Shown here: one piece after another, positions 7,023-13,147 of the stretch
Position numbering within the stretch: the stretch's first letter is position 1
Layout of the letters: each line of letters starts with the position of its first letter
Assembly: GCA_964429695.1 (NCBI GenBank)
Contig: CAYSCS010000083.1
Location: 1 to 27,867, forward strand
DNA length: 27,867 nt
Direction of reading: 5' to 3'
DNA from: CAYSCS01 sp964429695
GTDB taxonomy: Bacteria; Acidobacteriota; Aminicenantia; Aminicenantales; Aminicenantaceae
Program-made: the position numbers and the translations under genes
Notes under the pieces: model-generated
The model's database searches: none
The model's input: the letters and a program-made list of their open reading frames with translations, nothing else
Told to the model about the DNA's origin: nothing

Positions 7023-8149
7023 TCTTTTGGCTTGGGTAGAACGGCTTCTTTCAGGGCTTCGTCGAACTCCTTTCCCTGGGCGATCAGCTGTCTATATTTG
7101 ATGAAGTCAATCACATCCTGACCGGTAATTTTTTTTGTGTTGAAGGCATGAAATCCGAGGAAGGCTTCTGTCATCATGTTCACTGAAAGCCAATGCCTGT
7201 TGTAGTTCTTGGCAATATCCCAGAAATATTTTTTCTTTGCTCTCACGCTTTCGATAGATTTAATCAAACAGCCGGGGAAAAGGTTTGCGAATCTCCACAC
7301 AACTTCATCCACAGCTTTATCGAGGAGTTCAAAGTCGATTTGAGCACTCTTGAGGAATTCCCTCGCCCTCTTCCCTTCCTCCCCTGTCAAAAACTCTCCG
7401 TATACAACCTCTCCATCTTCGATGTATCTATCAGTGATTACTGCTGGGTTGCGGATGAACTTCCCTTCTTGTTTTATCACGGGAACAACCCGGCTTATAA
7501 GACCCAATCTTTTCATCTTGTAGGCGCTCCACAGCTCGCAGGAAACACAGCTCCATATGGCATCTTCGATGCTCAGAAACCAAGGGAGGAAGTCTGATGA
7601 ACCGCCATCTGGCGCAGAGCCATGTCTCGGTCCAGCTTGACCAAAAACAGCAGTGTCGGCAGAAAGAGTAAAATCGCAGGCCATTCCAATCTCTTGGCCT
7701 CCTGCAACCCTCATCCCGTTCACTCGACAGATAGTAGGCTTCTTACACATGAGGATTGAGTCAACCATCCCGTTGAAAAGGTCCATGTATTCGCCGTACT
7801 CGTGCGGTCTACCTGCATAGTATTCGGCATATTCTTTCGTGTTCCCCCCAGTGCAGAAGGCCCTGTCACCCACAGCGGTAAAGACAACGGCAACCACACT
7901 TCTATCGAGGGAAGCATTCTGGAAGCCGGCGATCACACCTTTAACCATCTTGGTGGTGTAGGAATTGTACTGGGCAGGGTTATTGAGGATGATCCAGGCC
8001 GTATAGAGCCCTTCGATCTCCTTACCTGAAGGGTCGAAAAGCGGTCTTTTTTCATACATGGTACAGGGAGGCTCTTTTCCCCAGTGCTCCTCCCCCCAGA
8101 GTAAATGATCCTTAATTTCTTCATCTTTTTTAAGCCATTCTAATCCCAT
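7019..8149 (-). CDS. bamA: 6-oxocyclohex-1-ene-1-carbonyl-CoA hydrolase (ring-opening)
   Basis: A 376-residue crotonase-superfamily protein of the BamA/Oah type, the C-C hydrolase that opens the alicyclic ring in anaerobic benzoyl-CoA degradation, giving 3-hydroxypimelyl-CoA. The BamA-like block IILNNPAQYNSYTTKMVKG (53-71) is present. The oxyanion-hole regions are GDRAFCTGGNTKEYAEYY (94-111) and GMRVAGGQEIGMACDFTLSA (145-164), followed by FGQAGPRHGSAPDGGSSDF (169-187). The length fits BamA and is longer than ordinary enoyl-CoA hydratases (about 260). GAAAGGAGG lies ahead of ATG 8147-8149. It starts 15 bp after the CoxG-like gene and overlaps the dehydrogenase by 4 bp. The usual bam/oah neighbours dch and had are not present. 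A BamA homologue acting on a related cyclic CoA ester is the main alternative. Confidence 0.9.
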   Translation of the reverse strand: MGLEWLKKDEEIKDHLLWGEEHWGKEPPCTMYEKRPLFDPSGKEIEGLYTAWIILNNPAQYNSYTTKMVKGVIAGFQNASLDRSVVAVVFTAVGDRAFCTGGNTKEYAEYYAGRPHEYGEYMDLFNGMVDSILMCKKPTICRVNGMRVAGGQEIGMACDFTLSADTAVFGQAGPRHGSAPDGGSSDFLPWFLSIEDAIWSCVSCELWSAYKMKRLGLISRVVPVIKQEGKFIRNPAVITDRYIEDGEVVYGEFLTGEEGKRAREFLKSAQIDFELLDKAVDEVVWRFANLFPGCLIKSIESVRAKKKYFWDIAKNYNRHWLSVNMMTEAFLGFHAFNTKKITGQDVIDFIKYRQLIAQGKEFDEALKEAVLPKPKE

Positions 8150-8164
8150 ATTTTCCTCCTTTCG

Positions 8165-8623
8165 TCATGGTTTTGCTATTAAACTTAATTTCTTTTTCAA
8201 GGCTTCTGTGAATTCAGCCTCGATTTTCTTCGCCTTTGCTTTGAGTATTCTATCGCCAAACATCGCTAGTTTCCCTGCGATGTTGGCATTACAGACGTAG
8301 GAAACCTCAACCTCATTATCACCCACTTCCCTGAGGTCAATTGTAGTCTTCTGGGTGAAGCGTCCTGCCTTCCCAATATCCTCTCCTTCCCCCTTCATCT
8401 CCACATGGTATGGGGCTGAAACCTCGGTGATGATACTCTTGAATTTGAAACGCACAGAGATAGGCCCAACCTTCTGCTTAACTACACATTCATATCTCTT
8501 GTCATCCAGGCGTTCAATTCTCTCTGCTCCGGGGATACATTCTTGCAAAGTTTCAGGATTCATCACCGTCTCCCACAGAGTCTGAATCGGTGCATTTACC
8601 TTGAATTTTCCCTCAATTATCAT
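8165..8623 (-). CDS. CoxG-like SRPBCC-fold protein
   Basis: A 152-residue single-domain protein of the CoxG (carbon monoxide dehydrogenase subunit G) branch of the SRPBCC/Bet v1-like superfamily: an N-terminal KVNAPIQTLWETVMNPETL helix, the PGAERIERLDDKRYECVVK strands, a hydrophobic cavity made by the following sheet, and a long C-terminal helix from about 120. CoxG-like proteins are commonly encoded with molybdenum hydroxylases; in the CO dehydrogenase system CoxG helps anchor the enzyme to the membrane. Its place between the molybdenum hydroxylase genes and bamA suggests the same accessory role, or binding of a hydrophobic cyclic intermediate. No transmembrane segment is visible. Its ribosome binding site is AGAGGAGGAAAGG. 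Confidence 0.88.
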   Translation of the reverse strand: MIIEGKFKVNAPIQTLWETVMNPETLQECIPGAERIERLDDKRYECVVKQKVGPISVRFKFKSIITEVSAPYHVEMKGEGEDIGKAGRFTQKTTIDLREVGDNEVEVSYVCNANIAGKLAMFGDRILKAKAKKIEAEFTEALKKKLSLIAKP

Positions 8624-8635
8624 CCTTTCCTCCTC

Positions 8636-8860
8636 TCATTCCTCCACTCTCTCCGCCTCCTTCTCCAGAAGATCAGCCAAGATTCTGTATCCCCTGTTTC
8701 CCGGTCCCATGGTTTGAATGAGTAAGAGCTCGACGAAATTTAAACCTTTAGAATTAACCCATTCCTTATGCGCCTGGTCTCCTGTGCCGAAGATGTGCCG
8801 GGCAAGCTCCATGGTTTGAGGCCAGATCTTCCCGCAGGTAGGGCACTTATATCCCCTCAT
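8636..8860 (-). CDS. Small C2H2 zinc-finger-like protein
   Basis: A 74-residue protein I cannot assign to a named family. Residues 6-31 hold a Cys-x2-Cys-x12-His-x8-His pattern (CPTCGKIWPQTMELARH, then H31), a likely zinc site; the rest is helical with an acidic C-terminus (LLEKEAERVEE). The ATG at 8858-8860 was chosen; one at 8870-8872 adds four residues but directly abuts the AGGAGG and leaves no spacing. The start overlaps the end of the molybdenum hydroxylase large-subunit gene, and the stop lies 12 bp before the CoxG-like gene. It is probably co-translated with the hydroxylase and may help assembly or cofactor handling; this is inference from position only. Confidence 0.75.
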   Translation of the reverse strand: MRGYKCPTCGKIWPQTMELARHIFGTGDQAHKEWVNSKGLNFVELLLIQTMGPGNRGYRILADLLEKEAERVEE

Positions 8861-11147
8861 TTCTCCCCTCATCCTCCTTTTTATTTTCTTTTTCTTTGAT
8901 AGCCTTGAGGACCTTCTCGGCAGTGAGGGGCAAATTCTTGATGCTCACTCCCACCGCTCTGTAGACGGCGTTAGCCACCGCACCCGCAGTGGGATTCGTA
9001 AGACCCTCTCCTGCTTCCTTTGCTCCGAAGGGTCCTTCAGGTTCGTATGTCTCAACTTCCATTACTTCTGTCTTTGGCATATCGGGTGCCCTTAAAATTT
9101 TATAATCGACGAGATTAGGATTGAGTATCTTCCCTTCATCCATGGGAAGGTCTTCTGTGAAACCATATCCTGCAGCCATGGCAATGGCACCCTCGAGCTG
9201 ACCCTGAACTCCAAGAGGGTTGATGACCTGGCCACAATCATGAGCTGTGACACAATTGTGGAGAATAATCTTGCCTGTTTCTTGCTCGACCTCTACCTCT
9301 ACGGCCTGGACTCCAAAGCTATAGGCAGGGGAAATCATCCCTTTGCGATGCGGGGTATAATGCCCCCTCCCTATGATGGGTTGCCCATCCTTTCCTCTTA
9401 TCGCCTCTTTGACCACATCAAAGTATGATAATCCCCTTTCAGGACGAGCGATGAGATGAACCCAGCGGTCCTTGATATCCAGGTCATAAACGATATTGGG
9501 AGAGAGCTTTGCCGCAGCAAACTCAAGAATCTGACGCTTTGCATCTGCTGCAGCCATCTTGACTGCATTCCCCTGCATAAGAGTTTCCCGGCTCCCCCAG
9601 GCTCCCAGGTCTACAGGACAGATATCGGTATCTCCCATATGAATCCTGATATCCTCAACCCTCACACCTAGCTCTTCTGCGCATATCATGGCCAGGGTTG
9701 TGTTTGAACCCTGACCCATATCCTGAGAGCCAACGAAGAGGTCGACTTTTCCGTCTATATTTATTTTTACCAGGGCGGAGGAGAACGCATAGGGAGTATC
9801 AAACCAGTTGAAGATTCCTCCCGACATGAAGCCATAAGCGGCTATTCCAATCCCCCTGTGGGGGGGAAGTTCCCCTCGCTTCTTTATCCACTCCTCAATC
9901 CTGTCTAAACATTCTCTCAGACCACAGCTTTGAATCCAGGCCTGTCCCGGAACCTCATAGCCTGGATACATCGCATTCTTCCTTCTTATCTCGATAGAAT
10001 CGATACCCAGCTCATCGGCGATTAGCTCAATCTGGGTTTCGGCACAGAATGTAGCCTGAGGTGCCCCAAAGCCTCGCATGGCTGAGGTTGGCTCAGTGTT
10101 TGTGTATACTCGATAACCATCATAGCGATAATTAGGCCAGACATAAGGAAATGCCTGAAAGAAACCGGTGAGATAGAGCGCAGTAGCACCCATAGCAGTG
10201 TAGGCTCCTCCTTCCGTGAACACTCGAGCTTCCTTGGCCACAAATCTTCCGTCTTTTTTCACTCCGGTTCTTAAATAATAGAACATGGGAGTGCGACGTT
10301 TGGTAGCCATAAATTCTTCCTCACGATTTAAAACAATCTTCACAGGTCTCCTAAGCTTCATCGAAAGAAGCGCACTGCAGAATTGAGCAGAGTCAAGCTC
10401 AAACTTGCTCCCGAATCCTCCTCCTGTGTAGCGGGAGATGACGCGGATATCGCTTTCTCGAAGCCCTAGCATATCAGCAAGCAAAACCTGGATGTAGTAA
10501 TGGGACTGGGTCGAGGTCCAGAGGGTAAGTTTTCCTTCAGGAGTAAAGCTCGCCACAGCACAATGGGTCTCCATGCAGACATGGGCTTGAGAGGAGCAGC
10601 GAAACCAATCTTCCCTTACATAATCAGATTGCTTGAACCCTTCATCCACATCTCCCCATTCAATGTGCCGGGTGACATTTATGTTGCGTTCTGCGTTCTC
10701 GTGAAGTTGAGGGGCGCCTTCTTTTATTGCTTCTATGGGCTCAAAAACGGCAGGAAGGATTTCATATTCCACATCGATTAAATCAAGAGCCTCTTCAGCC
10801 GTATCTTCATCCACAGCGGCCACTGCTGCCACTGGCTCTCCAATATATCTAACTTTTTCTCGGGCAAGGATTTCCTCATCACACAGCTCCTTGTAACGTC
10901 TCCAGATCCCCTGTTTTACCCCCCGTGTATCTTTTCCGGTAACCACAGCCTTAACTCCAGGAAGTTTTTCGGCCCTGCTGGTGTCTATTTTCAGAATCCG
11001 GGCATGAGGATAGGGGCTTCTCAAGATTTTTCCATAAAGCATTTGGGGGAGCTTTATGTCAAAGGTGTATTTTGCCCTACCCGTTATTTTTGCCACCCCA
11101 TCAATATTGTGGATGGGAGTGTTGATTACCGTGTATTTCTTCCTCAT
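8847..11147 (-). CDS. Molybdenum hydroxylase large (molybdopterin) subunit
   Basis: A 766-residue xanthine oxidase-family large subunit that binds the molybdopterin cofactor and substrate. The N-terminal small domain runs to about residue 130 (DGVAKITGRAKYTFDI; EPVAAVAAVDEDTAEEAL). Cofactor-binding motifs are TGGGFGSK (241-248), AMRGFGAPQ (356-364), VGSQDMGQGS (472-481) and QGQLEGAIAMA (648-658). The catalytic glutamate is Glu714 in GAKEAGEG. The start is fixed by AGGAGG and an ATGA overlap with the small-subunit stop; longer forms lack a good site. Length is close to the 4-hydroxybenzoyl-CoA reductase alpha subunit. The substrate cannot be read from sequence, but the bamA, dehydrogenase and thiolase neighbours point to a cyclic carboxylate or its CoA ester. 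Confidence 0.92.
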   Translation of the reverse strand: MRKKYTVINTPIHNIDGVAKITGRAKYTFDIKLPQMLYGKILRSPYPHARILKIDTSRAEKLPGVKAVVTGKDTRGVKQGIWRRYKELCDEEILAREKVRYIGEPVAAVAAVDEDTAEEALDLIDVEYEILPAVFEPIEAIKEGAPQLHENAERNINVTRHIEWGDVDEGFKQSDYVREDWFRCSSQAHVCMETHCAVASFTPEGKLTLWTSTQSHYYIQVLLADMLGLRESDIRVISRYTGGGFGSKFELDSAQFCSALLSMKLRRPVKIVLNREEEFMATKRRTPMFYYLRTGVKKDGRFVAKEARVFTEGGAYTAMGATALYLTGFFQAFPYVWPNYRYDGYRVYTNTEPTSAMRGFGAPQATFCAETQIELIADELGIDSIEIRRKNAMYPGYEVPGQAWIQSCGLRECLDRIEEWIKKRGELPPHRGIGIAAYGFMSGGIFNWFDTPYAFSSALVKINIDGKVDLFVGSQDMGQGSNTTLAMICAEELGVRVEDIRIHMGDTDICPVDLGAWGSRETLMQGNAVKMAAADAKRQILEFAAAKLSPNIVYDLDIKDRWVHLIARPERGLSYFDVVKEAIRGKDGQPIIGRGHYTPHRKGMISPAYSFGVQAVEVEVEQETGKIILHNCVTAHDCGQVINPLGVQGQLEGAIAMAAGYGFTEDLPMDEGKILNPNLVDYKILRAPDMPKTEVMEVETYEPEGPFGAKEAGEGLTNPTAGAVANAVYRAVGVSIKNLPLTAEKVLKAIKEKENKKEDEGRNEGI

Positions 11148-11629
11148 TTCTCCTCCTCTCTGTACTTTCCCTCTGCCACTGCCTTTATCGCTCTCACAAT
11201 GCTGTTGTAGCCCGTGCAACGGCAGAGATTCCCATGAATACCGCCCCTGATTTCTTCTTCGCTTGGATTAGGATTTTCACGAAGGAGTGCTACGGCGGAA
11301 ATCAGCATTCCTGGGGTACAGAATCCACATTGAAAGGCGCCATGATCGAGAAAGGAAATCTGGAGAGGGCTTAGTCTCCCACTATTTTCAAGCCCTTCTA
11401 CGGTTATTATTTCCGCTCCGTCAGCCTGAAGGGCAAGCACCGAACAGGATTTAACCGAATGACCGTTAAGCAGTACGGTGCAGGCGCCACAGGAACCTGT
11501 GTTACAGCCTCTTTTAGTCCCCGTAAGCTCAAGCTCATCCCTGAGAACCTCTACCAAGAGCTTCTTGGGTTTTATGTAAAGCTCATAGTAATCACCATTT
11601 ACTTTTATTCTGATCAATCTCTTTTCCAT
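11144..11629 (-). CDS. Molybdenum hydroxylase small subunit, two [2Fe-2S] clusters
   Basis: A 161-residue electron-transfer subunit. The plant-ferredoxin-type cluster is held by Cys42, Cys47, Cys50 (GCNTGSCGAC) and Cys62; the second, in the C-terminal four-helix domain, by Cys101, Cys104 (CGFC), Cys136 and Cys138 (GNLCRCTGY). It carries electrons between the molybdenum site of the large subunit and the FAD of the medium subunit. ATG 11627-11629 was chosen because AAAGGAGG lies upstream; an earlier in-frame ATG overlaps the medium-subunit gene and has no site. The stop overlaps the large-subunit start by ATGA; the start is 1 bp after the medium-subunit stop. Length matches HcrC of 4-hydroxybenzoyl-CoA reductase, but many hydroxylases are similar. 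Confidence 0.94.
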   Translation of the reverse strand: MEKRLIRIKVNGDYYELYIKPKKLLVEVLRDELELTGTKRGCNTGSCGACTVLLNGHSVKSCSVLALQADGAEIITVEGLENSGRLSPLQISFLDHGAFQCGFCTPGMLISAVALLRENPNPSEEEIRGGIHGNLCRCTGYNSIVRAIKAVAEGKYREEEK

Positions 11630-11630
11630 C

Positions 11631-12521
11631 TTATCCTCCTTTATTCTCTGCCAATTCTTTCGCCTTCGCCCATGCCCTGCCCACAATTTTCTTCACCAGA
11701 AATTTCACCAAGTATCTGCGGTATTCTTCACTGGCATGGATGTCTGAGACAGGTTCTGACTCTCTTGACGCCTCTTCTCCTGCTTTTTCAAGGAGTTTCG
11801 AATCAATCTTTTCGCCGCAAAGCACCTTCTCTGCTTTCTTCGCCCTCAGCGGCTTGGGAGCTGCCCCACCGAGGACAATTCTTGCTTCCCTGCATCTTAA
11901 GCCATCATCAAGATTAATCAAACCTGCGACTGACACAATTCCCTGATCGCTCTTGAGGATGGTGAATTTCTCATAATAGACACCTGTTTGTTCAGGGATT
12001 GGGGGAACTTCAATTTCTCGCAAGAGCTCATCCGGAGCAAGAGTAGTCTCAAAGAAATCGAGAAAGAAGTCCTCAAGCTCAAGTACACGTTTCTCTTCTT
12101 TTTTCTGAAGGATAACCTTTGCCTTCATCGCTATGAGCACAGGAGCTGGGTCGCCAGCAGGGTCTGCATGAGCCAGGTTGCCTCCTATTGTCCCCCAGTT
12201 TCTTGTCTGAATAGAGGCAAGGTTTTTCTCCATCTCCGCAAGCAGTGGAAAATGCTCTTTAATCAGGGGAGACTTTTCTATTGTTCTGTGAGTGGTTGTG
12301 GCGCCGAGTCTGAGCCCTTTCTCAGCGGTAAGTTCAACGAAATTAAGCTCCTCAAGGCCCTTTATATCTATCAGGAATTCAGGTTGAACGAGTCCCTGCC
12401 GCATGAGAATCAGCAGGGATTGACCTCCACAGAGTATTTTTGCTCTTTCTCCATATCGAGCTAGATAATCCAAGGCCTCAGGCAAACTCCCCGCCCTCAA
12501 ATACTCAAAGTCTCTAATCAT
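11631..12521 (-). CDS. Molybdenum hydroxylase medium (FAD) subunit
   Basis: A 296-residue FAD-binding subunit of the xanthine dehydrogenase/CoxM family. The flavin motifs are CGGQSL (31-36, usually AGGTDL) and TIGGNLAHADPAGDPAP (111-127); the C-terminal domain from about 190 has the CO dehydrogenase flavoprotein C-terminal fold. The only cysteines are at 31, 210 and 235, so the extra [4Fe-4S]-binding loop that distinguishes the beta subunit of 4-hydroxybenzoyl-CoA reductase is absent, and the subunit is shorter than that protein. ATG 12519-12521 follows AAAGGAGGAA and overlaps the preceding 4-Cys protein stop as ATGA. Gene order medium-small-large equals coxMSL. The missing cluster suggests a hydroxylating (oxidative) enzyme rather than a reductive dehydroxylase. 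Confidence 0.93.
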   Translation of the reverse strand: MIRDFEYLRAGSLPEALDYLARYGERAKILCGGQSLLILMRQGLVQPEFLIDIKGLEELNFVELTAEKGLRLGATTTHRTIEKSPLIKEHFPLLAEMEKNLASIQTRNWGTIGGNLAHADPAGDPAPVLIAMKAKVILQKKEEKRVLELEDFFLDFFETTLAPDELLREIEVPPIPEQTGVYYEKFTILKSDQGIVSVAGLINLDDGLRCREARIVLGGAAPKPLRAKKAEKVLCGEKIDSKLLEKAGEEASRESEPVSDIHASEEYRRYLVKFLVKKIVGRAWAKAKELAENKGG

Positions 12522-12772
12522 TCCTTCCTCCTTTCTGCAAAATCTCTGAGCATAAGCCATTTGGGACTGGGAATAAGTCTTTCTGGAAGTTCAAACTTTT
12601 CAAAGCCTTCTCTAAAAATTGAGAGAGCTTTTTTCTTTCTCTCATCAACCTCATCTTTCAGAGAGCCGCCGTAGCTCGGATATAAGCACAGATAGTGATG
12701 CCTTCCCCTGTAGAGCGAACATTCACGGCAGGCTTTTTTCGAGAAAGGACAGAGCATCTTTATTTTCGTCAT
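12518..12772 (-). CDS. Small four-cysteine protein, unknown function
   Basis: An 84-residue protein with four cysteines at 8, 15, 18 and 29 in the block MLCPFSKKACRECSLYRG followed by RHHYLC, suggesting a [4Fe-4S] or zinc site; the rest is charged and helical. I do not recognise a named family, although short proteins starting CPF-x4-C-x2-C with a YRGRH segment occur, as far as I recall, in anaerobic Desulfobacterota. It is the first gene of the molybdenum hydroxylase/bamA operon and overlaps the medium-subunit gene by ATGA, so its product is made in step with that enzyme. The start is uncertain: ATG 12770-12772 (used here) and ATG five codons later both have weak sites, and the frame remains open to 12868 without homology. 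Confidence 0.7.
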   Translation of the reverse strand: MTKIKMLCPFSKKACRECSLYRGRHHYLCLYPSYGGSLKDEVDERKKKALSIFREGFEKFELPERLIPSPKWLMLRDFAERRKE

Positions 12773-12839
12773 CAAGAAGGATTCCCTCTCGCTAAGATTT
12801 TCATTTATAAAAAATTTTAAAATAAATTGACGATGAAAG

Positions 12840-12868
12840 AGATAATCTAAAAATGGATTCTTTGTCAA
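12840..12868 (-). promoter_or_regulatory. Possible promoter of the hydroxylase/bamA operon
   Basis: On the minus strand a perfect TTGACA (12863-12868) is followed after 17 bp by TTATCT (12840-12845), a poor -10 box. The distance to the chosen start of the 4-Cys protein would give a 5' leader of roughly 60 nt. Only the -35 is convincing; an activator or another sigma factor may be needed, or the true promoter lies further right. Confidence 0.35.
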
Positions 12869-12890
12869 GGAAATGGAAAGCTTAAATTAC

Positions 12891-12903
12891 ATCTTCTGAA
12901 GAT
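12891..12903. repeat. 13-bp palindrome, possible operator
   Basis: ATCTTC and GAAGAT are exact reverse complements around a single T. The site lies just upstream (on the minus strand) of the possible TTGACA box at 12863-12868, where an activator could bind. A chance palindrome in AT-rich DNA is not excluded. Confidence 0.3.
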
Positions 12904-12980
12904 TCATTCATTTTAAAATCTTTCGCCCTCTTGTTCTCTCTCTTTTCTAAGAGAAGATTTTGCGGACCACAATTTTTCAC

Positions 12981-13002
12981 CCTCCCTCTATCCAGAGGGA
13001 GG
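12981..13002. repeat. Perfect 9-bp hairpin in the divergent region
   Basis: CCTCCCTCT (12981-12989) and AGAGGGAGG (12994-13002) pair exactly around loop ATCC. It lies about 85 bp upstream of the plus-strand promoter and more than 110 bp upstream of the minus-strand one. No clean T-run follows on either strand. It may be a protein-binding palindrome between the two promoters; as a terminator it would have no gene to serve. Confidence 0.45.
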
Positions 13003-13087
13003 AGGAATTTTCTCTGCTTTGGCTAAGGATGTTCAACTAACATAGGACAAAATAAGGGGTGTCTTAGGGATGAGATTTGTTATTTTG

Positions 13088-13115
13088 TTGAAAAAAAAAG
13101 GAAATTTGGTATCAT
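13088..13115 (+). promoter_or_regulatory. Sigma-70-type promoter of the IDH/aconitase/citrate-lyase operon
   Basis: TTGAAA (13088-13093, five of six to TTGACA) and TATCAT (13110-13115, five of six to TATAAT) are spaced 16 bp. Transcription would start near 13122, leaving a leader of about 25 nt that contains AAGGAGG directly before the ATG at 13148. A-tract DNA within the spacer may add strength. Confidence 0.65.
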
Positions 13116-13147
13116 AAATTATCCCTTTTAAATAATAAGGAGGTCTA

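Larger units (their letters stand above)
12773..13147. other. Divergent control region between two operons
   Basis: About 375 bp without a gene between the minus-strand hydroxylase/bamA operon and the plus-strand IDH/citrate-lyase operon. It holds promoter candidates for both directions (listed separately) and several inverted repeats: ATCTTC-T-GAAGAT at 12891-12903, TCTCTT/AAGAGA at 12939-12954 nested inside AAAATCTT (12915-12922)/AAGATTTT (12954-12961), and a 9-bp hairpin at 12981-13002. No regulator gene is in the window, so any binding protein is encoded elsewhere. Confidence 0.6.

Noticed and set aside
8847..12521. Firm call of 4-hydroxybenzoyl-CoA reductase (hcrABC)
   Set aside because: Sizes and context fit, but the FAD subunit lacks the extra [4Fe-4S] cysteines and no substrate-specific motif can be read.
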